DNA of 64,000 bases from Sediminibacterium sp. (GCA_017537025.1 JAFWCB010000005.1:836104-900103), one strand, 5' to 3'. Positions 1 to 10,503 are shown, counted from the first letter of the stretch. Numbers and translations are program-made. The notes: a model not told the origin generated them from the letters alone.

Positions 1-1
1 G

Positions 2-1537
2 GTGAAGGCTTTAGTAGGCGGACAATCAGAGTTATTCACTAACTATTTCTTTGGTGCTTCTCGCCAAGGCTTCGTTAATCCTAATCAACCTTATTTGAAT
101 TTAGGATCGGGAACAAGAGATAATAATGCAGGAGCATCTGAATTGGCGCTTGCCGGCTTCTTTGCCCGTATTAATTATAGTTATGATGATAAATATTTTC
201 TTGAACTGAACGGAAGAAGAGATGGCACATCTCGTTTTTCTCAAGCAAGAAATAAACAGTGGGGAAATTTTGGAGCAGTATCTGCCGGTTGGATCTTTAC
301 GAAAGAGAGTTTCTTGAAAAGTATTTTACCTTATGTAAGCTACGGTAAACTTCGGGCATCCATTGGCGGTAATGGTAACCAAAATATTGGTAACAACTAT
401 GCTTACGATGCCTTCTATTCACAATCTAATTATAGCAATCCTATTAATGGTACAAACGCTTACTTCGGAGGTACTACCAATTTAGGTTTAGCATTATTGC
501 AATTTGCAAATCCTGAATTGAGTTGGGAAACTTCTAAGCAATGGAATATTGGTTTGGATGTTCAAGTGATTAAACATTTTACTGTATCGGCCGACTATTA
601 TGTAAAAACATTGAAAAATATGTTATTACAAAGAACGCTTCCACAATCGGCAGGTGGCTTAACCAACCCCTTTGTGAATGCAGGTAATATGGAAAACAAA
701 GGATGGGAATTTAGCTTGAATTATAAAAATCAGTTCGGCAAATTGGGTGTGAATGTTACCGGAATGATCTCCGATGTAAAAAATAAAGTGTTGAACTTGG
801 TTGAAGGAACACCGTTTATTGGAGATGGTATTCGTACTGCTCCGGGTGAGGCATTAGGTTCCTATTTTGGTTATGTAAGTGCCGGTTATTTTTCAGATTC
901 GAATGATGTGAAGAACTCTCCTGTACAATTTGGTCAGGGCTGGAATCCAAGTCCAACGGTTGGCTCTAAACCCGGAGATGTAAAATATGCGGATACCAAT
1001 GGAGATGGAAAAATTGACGCCAACGATCGCGTATTTATAGGTAATGCCTTTCCACGATATGAATATAGCATCAATGTAAACCTTACATATGGTAATTGGG
1101 ATATGAATATATTCGGACAAGGTGTGGGGCAACGTAATAATTATTTAAGTGGTACCGGAGCGATCCCTTTTAATAGTGCAGATTTTGCTGCTTCTTTATT
1201 AGATATTCATAAAGATTACTGGAGGCCTGATAATCAAAATGCTACTTTCCCTCGCTTACTACCTTCCGGCTCAGGCGGAAACAACTTCTTATTAGCATCT
1301 CAATGGATTAGAAGTGCAGCTTATTTCCGAATAAAAAATATTAGTGTAGGATATACGGTTCCCAAACAATGGCTAAATAAAGCAAAAATTAGTAATATCA
1401 GAATTTATGTAAGTGCTTCTAACCTGCTAACACTATCAAAAGCATGGAAAGGATTCGATCCTGAAATCAATAGCGCCAATGCAGAATTTTATCCACTGAT
1501 GCGTACGTATACAGCAGGTGTAAACGTAACTTTTTAA
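2..1537 (+). CDS. SusC/RagA-family TonB-linked outer-membrane transporter, 3' part
   Basis: The frame is open from the window edge, so the N-terminus (signal peptide, carboxypeptidase-like domain, plug) lies outside. The visible 511 residues are the C-terminal beta-barrel: alternating aromatic strands, a DTNGDGKID loop near residue 330 and a terminal strand ending in aromatic NVTF, as in outer-membrane barrels. SusC proteins import oligosaccharides or peptides with a SusD lipoprotein lid using TonB energy. The susD gene follows after 22 bp, which fixes the assignment. The substrate cannot be read from the barrel. The GTG at position 2 is not a real start. Confidence 0.95.
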   Translation: MKALVGGQSELFTNYFFGASRQGFVNPNQPYLNLGSGTRDNNAGASELALAGFFARINYSYDDKYFLELNGRRDGTSRFSQARNKQWGNFGAVSAGWIFTKESFLKSILPYVSYGKLRASIGGNGNQNIGNNYAYDAFYSQSNYSNPINGTNAYFGGTTNLGLALLQFANPELSWETSKQWNIGLDVQVIKHFTVSADYYVKTLKNMLLQRTLPQSAGGLTNPFVNAGNMENKGWEFSLNYKNQFGKLGVNVTGMISDVKNKVLNLVEGTPFIGDGIRTAPGEALGSYFGYVSAGYFSDSNDVKNSPVQFGQGWNPSPTVGSKPGDVKYADTNGDGKIDANDRVFIGNAFPRYEYSINVNLTYGNWDMNIFGQGVGQRNNYLSGTGAIPFNSADFAASLLDIHKDYWRPDNQNATFPRLLPSGSGGNNFLLASQWIRSAAYFRIKNISVGYTVPKQWLNKAKISNIRIYVSASNLLTLSKAWKGFDPEINSANAEFYPLMRTYTAGVNVTF

Positions 1538-1559
1538 ATGAACCAGTAAAAAAATAATT

Positions 1560-3338
1560 ATGAAAAAATATACAATAATACTGCTTTCATCAGCTGCGTT
1601 AGCGCTTGGAGCTTGTCAGAAGTTTCTCGATCGCAAACCACTTGATGCTTCTTCTTCTTCGACCTTTTTAAGTAATCAGGCCGAAATGGAACAAGGGTTA
1701 ATTGGTGTATATGCTGCCGGCATGTGGAGCATAGCCAATAACACCCCCATGCACTACGCTATTGAATCGAGTACCGATTTAGCTATGCGGCGCCCGGGAA
1801 ATGCAGACGACCAAATTGCTTTAGGGGATGCGGGTTTTTTATATAATAATAGTTTACCTATCAGTGCTTGGAATGCTGCGTATCGGTTAGTTCAACGCGC
1901 TAACCAACAAATAGTTGGCATGGAGAATGGGAGAGCCGCTGTAAATGCAACTATTTATAATCGTATCAAAGCAGAAGCATTGGTACTTCGCGCTTGGGGT
2001 TACTATAATTTAATGGGGTGGTTTGGAGATGTTCCTTATTACCGTGCAATGCCCGGGGTAACAGAAGTGTTAGGAGCTTCACGCACACCTGTAGCTACTA
2101 TTGTAGCAGATATGTATAAAGATTTAGACGAAGCAGCCGCTGCGTTTGATGCTGCGGGAACACCGGCAGTACAAGCATTAGGTCGTGTAAATAAAGGTGT
2201 TGCTTTAGGACTAAAAGCAAAAATTGCGATGCTAATCAAAGATTACAGAACTGCTGCCACAGCATCGAAAGCGATTATTGATGGTGGGAATTATTCTTTG
2301 AATCCAAGCTTTCCGGCATTGTTTAATTCACCCGGACAAACAGCCAATGCAGGTAGAGAAATTATGTTTATTCAAATGTATCCTACTGATGTAAATGAGC
2401 CGCAAAACTGGATGACGGTGATTGGTGTTCCTCGCCAAGTTACTAACTCACAATCCAGCCATTTCCCATCTCAACAATTAGTAGATCAATTTGAAGATCG
2501 CCAAGGAAATAGAATTGATGCATCATTAACTTATGATCCTGCTAACCCAAGATTGAATAGAGATAGAAGATTATTCTGGACCTTATATATGCCCGGCGAT
2601 ACTATGGTGCATTATGCATCCAAAACTGCGATTCTTCCCTATAATAATTTAAGAGAGCGTACGGTGTTTAATATCTATTCTAATATTCGCAGAAAATTCA
2701 ACTGGAATACCGGTGCTTGGGATAATGTTACCGGTAATAATGATTGGATCGGTGCACAAGCTGCAGGTATTCAGTGGCAGGTTAGCGCTACAGGTTCAAT
2801 CGGTGGTGTAGGGTATGTTTGGAATAAATATAATGATACTACACAGTACACTTTTGAGTCGAAAGTAGGATTCATCTTAATGCGCTATGCAGATATCTTA
2901 CTCACTTATGCCGAAGCAAAAATTGAATTGAATGAAATTGATGGAACCGTAACAGGTGCTATTAATGCTGTAAGAGCAAGAGCCGGACAACCAGCTACTT
3001 TATTAGTTTCTCAGACCGCTTTGCGTACTTTATTAAGAAGAGAACGCGCGGTAGAACTAGCCGGTGAAGGACATCGGTTATTCGATTTACGCAGATGGGA
3101 TATTTATGGTAAGGCCAATAGCTTTAATGTTGTAGGTGCGGCATTAGATCCTACAGTACCTCCGGCTATTCCAACTTTTGATGCAGACAATATTCCTGAT
3201 TATAGCGCCAGTATTAATCAAAGAATTCGTTTCAGAGCACAAACAAGAGTAAATACCAATGTGAAATATAAGCTTTGGCCTATTCCTCAATCGGAAATAG
3301 ATAATAATCCCAACCTTACGCAAAATGCCGGCTGGTAA
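1560..3338 (+). CDS. SusD/RagB-family nutrient-binding outer-membrane lipoprotein
   Basis: This 592-residue protein starts with a lipoprotein signal whose lipidated Cys is residue 19 (ALGAC-QK). The N-terminal FLDRKPLD segment and the C-terminal RRWD and YKLWPIPQSEID segments are typical of the SusD/RagB family. It forms the surface lid of the SusC channel encoded 22 bp upstream and the two are surely co-transcribed. A hairpin terminator follows at 3381-3418. The length is usual for the family. Ligand specificity is not inferable from sequence. Confidence 0.95.
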   Translation: MKKYTIILLSSAALALGACQKFLDRKPLDASSSSTFLSNQAEMEQGLIGVYAAGMWSIANNTPMHYAIESSTDLAMRRPGNADDQIALGDAGFLYNNSLPISAWNAAYRLVQRANQQIVGMENGRAAVNATIYNRIKAEALVLRAWGYYNLMGWFGDVPYYRAMPGVTEVLGASRTPVATIVADMYKDLDEAAAAFDAAGTPAVQALGRVNKGVALGLKAKIAMLIKDYRTAATASKAIIDGGNYSLNPSFPALFNSPGQTANAGREIMFIQMYPTDVNEPQNWMTVIGVPRQVTNSQSSHFPSQQLVDQFEDRQGNRIDASLTYDPANPRLNRDRRLFWTLYMPGDTMVHYASKTAILPYNNLRERTVFNIYSNIRRKFNWNTGAWDNVTGNNDWIGAQAAGIQWQVSATGSIGGVGYVWNKYNDTTQYTFESKVGFILMRYADILLTYAEAKIELNEIDGTVTGAINAVRARAGQPATLLVSQTALRTLLRRERAVELAGEGHRLFDLRRWDIYGKANSFNVVGAALDPTVPPAIPTFDADNIPDYSASINQRIRFRAQTRVNTNVKYKLWPIPQSEIDNNPNLTQNAGW

Positions 3339-3380
3339 TCAATGATAGTGGTTTTTTTGGATTGTTTATTTTAAGCGTGG

Positions 3381-3418
3381 AAGCAGGCCCTTGTGTAAAC
3401 AATGTGGCCTGCTTTTTT
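3381..3418 (+). terminator. Intrinsic terminator after susCD
   Basis: A 9-bp perfect stem (AAGCAGGCC pairing with GGCCTGCTT, 3381-3389 and 3406-3414) with a 16-nt loop is followed directly by a T run. It lies 43 bp after the susD stop and separates susCD from the DUF5009 gene. Confidence 0.8.
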
Positions 3419-3429
3419 AATTTATAATT

Positions 3430-4824
3430 ATGAAAGAAAGATTTCTTCAACTCGATGCCTTACGTGGCTATGCTATTTTCACGATGATTTTATCGGGTAG
3501 TATCGCTTATGGGCCGGCATTACCCGGTTGGATGTTTCACGCGCAAGTACCACCCCCTACGCATCAATTCAATCCATTATTACCCGGTATTACCTGGGTA
3601 GATTTAGTTTTTCCTTTCTTTCTTTTTTGTATGGGGGCTGCCATACCGATTGCTCTGCAAAAAGCAAAGCTTGAAAATAAAACGGCACCTATTATCCTTA
3701 TCGCTTTAAGGAGATATCTATTACTGGCAGGCTTCGCTATTTTTTTAGAACATATGAAAGCGAATAGATTGGCTGAATCACCAACTACCACAACTTATTT
3801 AAATACTATCGTTGGATTTTTTATTTTATTCTTTGCATTTGCAAAATTAAAATCATTTGTGACCGATCGCATTAATACAATTATCAATGTTTTATTTATG
3901 GGTATCGCCATTTTGATATTAGCACTGGCGCCACTCAATAATGGGGAAGGATTTCTACTCAATAAATCCGATATCATTATTTTAGTACTTGCGAATATGG
4001 CTTTGTTTGGTACACTTGCCTGGTGGTTTACCCGAAATAACCCAATCCTGAGAATCGGGTTATTACCATTTATTGCTGCTGTATTTATTGGAGCAAAAGA
4101 AATAGGAAGCTGGAACGAATGGCTGTATAATCTCACGCCTTCAACAGCATTATATAAATTCTATTTTTTAAAATACTTGTTTATCGTTATTCCCGGAACC
4201 TTTGCCGGTGAATGGTTTTTGAAAGAAAAAGACTTTAATGTGGGTGCTATTAAAATAAGTAAATCATTTTCGCTTCTCGCTGTATTATCATTATTACTTA
4301 TTGTAGTAAACATATATGGATTATATACACGCAATTTATTAGTAAACTTATTTGTAACGGTTGGATTGCTAATTTCAATAGGTCGATTAATCAAAAGCAG
4401 TGAGTTACCTCATCAACAATTGGTAAAACTATTTTTTAATGCCGGCACTTATTGTTTGTTGCTTGGCTTAACATTAGAAGCTTGCGAGGGGGGAATTAAA
4501 AAAGATTTTTCAACTTATAGTTACTACTTTGTAACAAGTGGACTCGCCTTTTTTACTTTTTTTCCTATTGCGCTATTATCAGCTATTCCGATTGGCAAAA
4601 ATATTCATCAATTCTTAGTGTATATAGGCCGTAATCCAATGATGGCTTATGTTTCAGGAGGGTTATTCATACTCCCTTTATTGCATATAACCGGCTTATA
4701 TCCTTTATGGAATAGCATGAATACAAGTGCCTTAAGTGCTTTTTTAAAGGGCTTTTTGTATACCCTTGTTGTTTGTGGTATTACTATTCCTTTTACGAAG
4801 AAGGGGATTATTTGGAAGTCATAG
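3430..4824 (+). CDS. DUF5009 / NagX-like (heparan-alpha-glucosaminide N-acetyltransferase-like) membrane protein
   Basis: The 464-residue polytopic membrane protein begins with the RFLQLDALRGYAIF motif and has WVDLVFPFFLFCMGAAIPIAL near residue 57, both hallmarks of the COG4299/DUF5009 (NagX, HGSNAT-like) family. It has roughly 10-12 hydrophobic segments. In other bacteria relatives sit in N-acetylglucosamine utilisation loci and are thought to acetylate or transport amino sugars. Here it lies between susCD and a convergent GH92 gene whose stop is 3 bp away. The exact reaction is inferred only. Confidence 0.8.
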   Translation: MKERFLQLDALRGYAIFTMILSGSIAYGPALPGWMFHAQVPPPTHQFNPLLPGITWVDLVFPFFLFCMGAAIPIALQKAKLENKTAPIILIALRRYLLLAGFAIFLEHMKANRLAESPTTTTYLNTIVGFFILFFAFAKLKSFVTDRINTIINVLFMGIAILILALAPLNNGEGFLLNKSDIIILVLANMALFGTLAWWFTRNNPILRIGLLPFIAAVFIGAKEIGSWNEWLYNLTPSTALYKFYFLKYLFIVIPGTFAGEWFLKEKDFNVGAIKISKSFSLLAVLSLLLIVVNIYGLYTRNLLVNLFVTVGLLISIGRLIKSSELPHQQLVKLFFNAGTYCLLLGLTLEACEGGIKKDFSTYSYYFVTSGLAFFTFFPIALLSAIPIGKNIHQFLVYIGRNPMMAYVSGGLFILPLLHITGLYPLWNSMNTSALSAFLKGFLYTLVVCGITIPFTKKGIIWKS

Positions 4825-4827
4825 ATA

Positions 4828-6999
4828 TCACTGAATTTTATAAATAAGCTTTCCACCCTGCATTAATTCTTCGTGACGAATGGCATGGTTGGCAATTTTT
4901 TTTCCATTCAACCATACTTCTTTTATCGATGCTGCGGAAGTATTCTTAGCGCTGTTGATTGTTTCTATTTGTAATGTTTTATTTCCGGGTAATATAACCG
5001 TTGCTTTTTTAACTAAAGGAAACCCGAATACATATTCGCCTGAAGCAGGATTCATAGGGTACATGCCAAGTGCCGTAAATACATACCAAGCACTCATCTG
5101 TCCGCAATCATCATTACCCGTTAACCCATCAGGGCCTAGTTTATACATGCTATCTGCAACAACCCGAATCCATTTAGCTGCTTTTTCGGGATGACCTAGC
5201 GCCGTGTACATATAGATGATATGATGACTGGGTTCATTGCCGTGGGCATATTGTCCGATTAAACCGGTAACATCTGCAGAAGTATTTTCGCCATGTAAAA
5301 CAGAAGGAGCTGTAAACAAAGCATCGAGTTTCGCTACTAATTTTTCTTTTCCTCCATACAAGCTAGCGAGGCCTTCTATATCATGCGGTACAAAAAAACT
5401 ATGTTGCCAAGCGGTACCTTCAATGTATTGTCCATCAAAACCATGTTCGGATAATAAAGGATCGAAGGGCTCAATAAATGTACCGCTACTATTTTTTGCA
5501 CGCATAAAACCTGTTGCAGAGTCAAATAGTTTCTGATAGCTTCTGGCGCGTTTCATAAATAAATCATAATCGGCATAACGATCTAGTTTTTTTGCTACTT
5601 GTGCAATACACCAATCGTCGAAAGCGTATTCGAGTGTAATGGTAACACTCCATCCATGTTTTTCTTGTGGCAGGTAACCATATTGAATATATTCCTGTGT
5701 ACCGCGTTGCTGCTGATTGGCCGATTTTTTCATGGCTTCATAAGCGGCTTCCACATCAAAGCCGGGAATATCTTTAAGAATAGCATCAGCTATTACCGGT
5801 ATCGCATGATAGCCCGTCATCGTATTAGCTTCCCAGGTACTAATATCCCAAACAGGTAAAAGTCCATTGTCTTTTTGAAATTGCAATAAGCTATTAATAA
5901 GCGGAGCTACCATATCGGGTTGTGCTATAGTAAGTAAAGGATGCAATGCCCGAAAGGTATCCCATAAAGAAAAAATGGTATAGCGTTTTGCACCGTTAGG
6001 CATTTGCAATACACGATTATCTTGATTCCTATACCTACCATCTGCATCAGAATATAAAGTGGGTGCTAATTTGGTTCGATACAAAGCCGTATAAAATTTA
6101 GTTGCTAATCCTTTATTGGCGGTATCTATGCGAATCTTCGCTAAGGCTTGCTCCCATTCTATTTCTGCTTTCTTTGTTTGGGTTTCAAAAGAAGTACCCC
6201 GTAATTCTTTGGTTGCTTCCAATGCCGCAGTAGTGCTAACAGAGCTAATGCCTGTTTTTACTAGAATCGTTTTTGAACCGGATGCAAACTCAATCAATAA
6301 TTTTATGTTCGGTCCGCTGGCGCTGTTTAGTGTAGATATCGTTGCTGCTTGTATAAACCGAAATGATTTTATTTTTTCAGAAAAAATAGCAGTAAAAAAT
6401 ACGCGTTGATTTTTTGCCCATCCTGTAGAGAAGCGATAGCCTACAATGGTAGAATCATTTATTTTTTCAAGTGCTGCTTCTGTTGGCTTATCCCAATTGA
6501 TATGAAAGCCCATATCTACTCGAATCCATTGCTGTTTATTCGGGAACCTATAGCGATGGTAGCCGGCACGCGCTGCAGTTGTTAACTCTGCGCGAATGCC
6601 ATTATTAAATACAACACTATAATAACCCGGTTTTGCTTTTTCATTTTTATGTTGAAAAGAGTATTTGATAAAACGTTTGTTACTATTTATTGTATCTATT
6701 AAAGGCATAAAAGAAATATCACACCAATCACCAATACCGGTTCCGTTTAAATGGGTATGACTAAAACCGGCAATACTATCGCTGCTATAATGATAACCAC
6801 TACACCAATCCCAGCCTTCTGTTCCATTATCGGGGCTTAACTGTATCATCCCAAAAGGTACTGCTGCACCCGGGAATACATGTCCATGCCCACCGGTTCC
6901 TAGAAAAGGATCGACAAATTTTGTATACCGCTGCGCGTTAGCTGTAAAAAAAGAAACCGCAATCAATACGGTTCCAATCCATAATTTCTTATGTAGCAT
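4828..6999 (-). CDS. GH92 alpha-mannosidase, exported
   Basis: The 723-residue protein has a signal peptide cleaved about residue 22 (FFTANA-QR). The mature part starts with VDPFLGTGGHGHVFPGA, the GH92 N-terminal signature, and near residue 628 has GNDDCGQMSAWYVF, which carries the family's catalytic base region. GH92 enzymes are calcium-dependent inverting exo-mannosidases, commonly alpha-1,2. Length is normal. It is followed 4 bp downstream of its stop by a convergent gene and preceded by a GHL10 lipoprotein gene 4 bp upstream on the same strand, so these two form an operon. It points to mannose-containing glycans as part of the diet. Confidence 0.93.
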   Translation of the reverse strand: MLHKKLWIGTVLIAVSFFTANAQRYTKFVDPFLGTGGHGHVFPGAAVPFGMIQLSPDNGTEGWDWCSGYHYSSDSIAGFSHTHLNGTGIGDWCDISFMPLIDTINSNKRFIKYSFQHKNEKAKPGYYSVVFNNGIRAELTTAARAGYHRYRFPNKQQWIRVDMGFHINWDKPTEAALEKINDSTIVGYRFSTGWAKNQRVFFTAIFSEKIKSFRFIQAATISTLNSASGPNIKLLIEFASGSKTILVKTGISSVSTTAALEATKELRGTSFETQTKKAEIEWEQALAKIRIDTANKGLATKFYTALYRTKLAPTLYSDADGRYRNQDNRVLQMPNGAKRYTIFSLWDTFRALHPLLTIAQPDMVAPLINSLLQFQKDNGLLPVWDISTWEANTMTGYHAIPVIADAILKDIPGFDVEAAYEAMKKSANQQQRGTQEYIQYGYLPQEKHGWSVTITLEYAFDDWCIAQVAKKLDRYADYDLFMKRARSYQKLFDSATGFMRAKNSSGTFIEPFDPLLSEHGFDGQYIEGTAWQHSFFVPHDIEGLASLYGGKEKLVAKLDALFTAPSVLHGENTSADVTGLIGQYAHGNEPSHHIIYMYTALGHPEKAAKWIRVVADSMYKLGPDGLTGNDDCGQMSAWYVFTALGMYPMNPASGEYVFGFPLVKKATVILPGNKTLQIETINSAKNTSAASIKEVWLNGKKIANHAIRHEELMQGGKLIYKIQ

Positions 7000-7003
7000 A
7001 ATA

Positions 7004-8191
7004 TTATTTTATAAATGGATAGAGCCCCTGAAACCAAGTAGTTTTATCTTTCAAGCCTTCATAAAAAAAGAATACTTCTCCTTTAAAACCCCTGTTACGA
7101 TTGCTTTGAATCATTTGCGATAGTAAGCCATCACTTTGTACGGTAGTTCCCGACTTAACCAATACACCGGGATAGAAAGGTATATTACTATTTCGATAAT
7201 AACTTTTTTGTTGTGTAAGCACATTATCATAATCGGCGATAGTGTAACGATAGCATTGTGGCATTACTGCATCTACCCAAGAGCTATCCACCCAGGTTGG
7301 CCAATCTTGCAGGTATTCATTGATACTAAATGGATAAGGGCTTGGCGACATAGTAATCATTACGGCTGGCTTGATGGCTTTTACTTCTGTTCTTAATCTT
7401 TTTAAGAAAAGATTGAGTTTATTGGCTCGCCAGGTAATCCATCCGGCATCGCTACTAAGAGATGGCGGGTTTGCTCCTCCATTTTCTGTTTTATATAAGT
7501 TTACGGTATAATCGTCATAACCACCTGTACTCGGCATAGCAGGCAAGCGATCATCTCCCTGTACACCATCAACATCGTAGCGCGTAACTACTTCCTTAAA
7601 TAAGTCGATAATATATTGTTGTACTTCCGGGTGTAATCCATTCAACCAATCGAATCCATTTTTTACAACGAGTGCGCCATTAATATCTTTGGCAGCCCAA
7701 TTTGGTTTTGCTGCAACGATGGGGCCGCCGTTGGCGGAATAGGAAGAAGAAAAACCATACTCGAACCAGGCGTGTAATTTTAAACCGGCAGCATGTGCTT
7801 CTTCAATGCATTCTTGTAATGGATCTCTTCCGGCAAGCCTTTCTAATTGCGGCTTTGCGATCGTATTCTGCATTACCGTGCTCGGGTAAATGGTGCGGGC
7901 GTTATTATATACCACTACAAAAATATGATTGATGCCTGCAGCTTTACAATTGGCAACCATCTCTTTTATATTGGCTCTGCTATCCAGTGCCGTGCTGGCA
8001 GTGGTGGTAACCCAAACCCCACGGATCGCATTCGGATCCCAAGAAGGGGTAGGTGTAACCGGCGTAGGGGAAGGAATGGTTCCTCCACCGGCGGAACCAT
8101 CGCTTTTCTTAGAGCAGTTCGCCATCAAAAAACAGGCAAAAATCAATGTAGCAGCTAATTGTAGCGGCTTTTTAGCAAGCATCATGTGCAA
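7004..8191 (-). CDS. GHL10 (DigH/YddW-like) family 10-type glycosyl hydrolase lipoprotein
   Basis: This 395-residue protein has an N-terminal lipoprotein-like signal with Cys26 followed by SKKSD, then a Pro/Thr linker. The TIM-barrel domain starts at RGVWVTT (about 57). It contains HAWFEYGFSSSY near 140 and VDGVQGDDRLPAMP near 207, where acidic barrel-end residues cluster. GHL10 includes E. coli DigH, which cuts denuded peptidoglycan. The start could be any of the codons MHMM. A paralogue lies at 10503-11600 on the other strand. The assignment to the family is firm; the substrate is not. Confidence 0.85.
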   Translation of the reverse strand: MHMMLAKKPLQLAATLIFACFLMANCSKKSDGSAGGGTIPSPTPVTPTPSWDPNAIRGVWVTTTASTALDSRANIKEMVANCKAAGINHIFVVVYNNARTIYPSTVMQNTIAKPQLERLAGRDPLQECIEEAHAAGLKLHAWFEYGFSSSYSANGGPIVAAKPNWAAKDINGALVVKNGFDWLNGLHPEVQQYIIDLFKEVVTRYDVDGVQGDDRLPAMPSTGGYDDYTVNLYKTENGGANPPSLSSDAGWITWRANKLNLFLKRLRTEVKAIKPAVMITMSPSPYPFSINEYLQDWPTWVDSSWVDAVMPQCYRYTIADYDNVLTQQKSYYRNSNIPFYPGVLVKSGTTVQSDGLLSQMIQSNRNRGFKGEVFFFYEGLKDKTTWFQGLYPFIK

Positions 8192-8302
8192 TAAGTTAAG
8201 AATTCAAGAACAACTTAATTAAAAATATTATAAATAAAGAAAAAGTTATTAAATTTTTTTATTTAATAAAGATTTCCGTACTTACCGTTTCAAACGATTG
8301 TT

Positions 8303-9568
8303 ATGGATCAACCGGTACAAAAAACTATACATCCTGTAAAATGGGTGCCCAGTACTTGGTTTGCCATGGGATTACCCTTCGTGGCGCTAGCAACCTCAAG
8401 CGCCATCATGTATAAAAATTTGGGTATCTCCGATTCGCAGATTGCGTTTTGGACTTCCTTAATTATGCTTCCTTGGACGCTCAAGCCTCTATGGGGCCCT
8501 TTTTTGGAGATGTATAAAACCCGAAAATTCTTCGTGTATACGACCCAAATAATAACGGGTTGTTTATTTGCCTTAGCAGGAATGAGCTTACAGCTAAATC
8601 ATTTCTTTAGTATTTCCATTGGTATTTTAGCAATCATTGCGCTTAGCGGAGCCACACATGATACGGCAGCAGACGGCGTTTACTTACATGAAATGGATAG
8701 CAAGCAACAGGCCCAATATGTTGGCTGGCAAGGGGCTTTTTATAATATAGCCAAAGTTTTATCGGGTGGTGTATTGGTATACTTAGCAGGCGAGTTAGAA
8801 AAGAAATTTGGTATTGCTAACGCATGGACAACCATTCTGTTTATATATGCTGCCATTATGATTTTGCTGGGTTTATATAATCGCTACGCTATTCCGAATG
8901 GTACCCCAAGTACACAAGTTCATTCTTTGCAAGAAGGCTTTACTACTTTAAAAGATGTCATTATCACTTTCTTTCAGAAAAAAAATATTTGGTTCGGACT
9001 TTGTTTCATTGTGTTTTATCGTTTTGCCGAAGGGCAGGCCATAAAAATTACACCCTTATTTTTCAAAGCGCCAAGAGCCAATGGCGGCTTGGGTTTAACT
9101 ACTTCACAAGTAGGTGTTTTGTATGGTGTTTTTGGAGCGGCTGCATTTGTGCTAGGCTCTATAGCAGCAGGCTACTTTGTTTCTAATAAAGGACTTACCA
9201 GAAAAACATTAATGATACTTTGCGCTTTTTTTAATATCCCATTTTTAGCCTACGCTTTCTTAGCTGTTACACAACCGGAGAATGTATTTATTATTGGAAC
9301 TGCAGTCGCTATTGAATACCTTGGATATGGTTTTGGTTTTGTTGGATTGATATTATTCATCATGCAACAAATAGCTCCGGGTAAATATAAGATGGCGCAC
9401 TATGCTTTTGGAAGTGGATTAATGAATTTGGGATTCATGATTCCTTCAATGATTAGCGGGTTTGTTAGCGATTATTTAGGTTATCGCGAATTTTTTATTT
9501 GGGTATTAATCGCCACCATACCCGCATTTATTATAACATGGATCGTACCATTGCAGAAAACGGAATAA
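8303..9568 (+). CDS. MFS permease, AmpG/PAT-like
   Basis: The 421-residue protein has about 12 hydrophobic segments. The first half contains MYKNLGISDSQIAFWTS and LPWTLKPLWGPFLE, a pattern of the AmpG/acetyl-CoA transporter-like MFS group, and HDTAADGVYL in the fourth segment. AmpG proteins import anhydro-muropeptides or other sugar conjugates into the cytoplasm. It is the first gene of a tight operon: the next start is 2 bp after its stop. A DigH-like hydrolase and a YkuD-like protein downstream support import of cell-wall glycan fragments. Confidence 0.8.
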   Translation: MDQPVQKTIHPVKWVPSTWFAMGLPFVALATSSAIMYKNLGISDSQIAFWTSLIMLPWTLKPLWGPFLEMYKTRKFFVYTTQIITGCLFALAGMSLQLNHFFSISIGILAIIALSGATHDTAADGVYLHEMDSKQQAQYVGWQGAFYNIAKVLSGGVLVYLAGELEKKFGIANAWTTILFIYAAIMILLGLYNRYAIPNGTPSTQVHSLQEGFTTLKDVIITFFQKKNIWFGLCFIVFYRFAEGQAIKITPLFFKAPRANGGLGLTTSQVGVLYGVFGAAAFVLGSIAAGYFVSNKGLTRKTLMILCAFFNIPFLAYAFLAVTQPENVFIIGTAVAIEYLGYGFGFVGLILFIMQQIAPGKYKMAHYAFGSGLMNLGFMIPSMISGFVSDYLGYREFFIWVLIATIPAFIITWIVPLQKTE

Positions 9569-9570
9569 AG

Positions 9571-10503
9571 ATGCTGATAACAGGAACATTTATAGACGAA
9601 ATTAGTCATGATATACCCCACCAAAACTGGGGCCCGACAGAATGGGCGCAAGACTTTAAATATATGAAGGCCGCAGGTATCGATACAGTAATTGTAATTA
9701 GATGTGGGTATCGAAAATTTATTACCTATCCTTCTCCCTACTTAACAAAAACATTTGGATGTTATGAGCCACCCTTAGATTTAATAGATCTCTTTCTTAC
9801 CCTCGCCGAACAACATGATATGACACTTTATTTCGGATTGTATGATAGTGGAATATACTGGGATACCGGTAATCTGCAACAAGAGATCGATGCAAATACA
9901 TTCGTGATAGAAGAAGTATGGAAAAAGTATGGCCACCGCAAGGCATTTAAAGGTTGGTATCTGAGTACAGAAATCAGTAGAAAAACAAAAGGCGCTATCG
10001 AAGCTTTTCATGGTATGGGTTCTATGTGTAAAAGCATAAGCAATGACTTACCGGTATTCATTTCTCCCTGGATTGATGGTAAGAAAGCGGTACTGGCTGC
10101 ATCAAATAACCTGAATAAACAAGATGCTGTATCGCTAAAAGAACATGAAGCGGAGTGGGAAGAAATTTTCGCGGGTATTCAAGGAGCCGTAGATGCCGTT
10201 GCGTTTCAGGATGGACAAATAGACTATCATGAACTAGCCGATTTTTTTACGATCAATAAAAAATTAGCAGATAAATATGCTTTGCAATGCTGGACGAATG
10301 CAGAATCATTTGATCGGGATATGCCGATAAAATTTTTACCTATCAAATTTGAAAAATTAAAACTTAAACTAGAAGCAGCCAAGAAAGCGGGATATGATAA
10401 AGCTATCACTTTTGAGTTCTCTCATTTTATGAGCCCACAATCGGCATATATCCAAGCCCATCATTTATACAATCGTTATCTCGAATACAAAAACAATTAC
10501 TGA
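9571..10503 (+). CDS. DUF4434 TIM-barrel protein
   Basis: The best start is the ATG at 9571, 2 bp after the permease stop. It yields MLITGTFIDEISHDIPHQNWG, the usual N-terminus of the DUF4434 family; upstream in-frame ATGs at 9499 and 9538 lie inside the permease gene. The 310-residue product has no signal peptide, so it is likely cytoplasmic. DUF4434 domains are TIM-barrels related to glycoside hydrolases, with acidic residues in segments such as GWYLSTEIS and CWTNAESFD. Its stop overlaps the next start (TGATG). The substrate is unknown; context suggests processing of an imported glycan. Confidence 0.8.
   Translation: MLITGTFIDEISHDIPHQNWGPTEWAQDFKYMKAAGIDTVIVIRCGYRKFITYPSPYLTKTFGCYEPPLDLIDLFLTLAEQHDMTLYFGLYDSGIYWDTGNLQQEIDANTFVIEEVWKKYGHRKAFKGWYLSTEISRKTKGAIEAFHGMGSMCKSISNDLPVFISPWIDGKKAVLAASNNLNKQDAVSLKEHEAEWEEIFAGIQGAVDAVAFQDGQIDYHELADFFTINKKLADKYALQCWTNAESFDRDMPIKFLPIKFEKLKLKLEAAKKAGYDKAITFEFSHFMSPQSAYIQAHHLYNRYLEYKNNY

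Noticed and set aside
4030-4064. Hairpin AATAACCC ... GGGTTATT within the DUF5009 gene
   Set aside because: It lies inside a well-supported coding region and lacks a T tract, so it is not called as a terminator.
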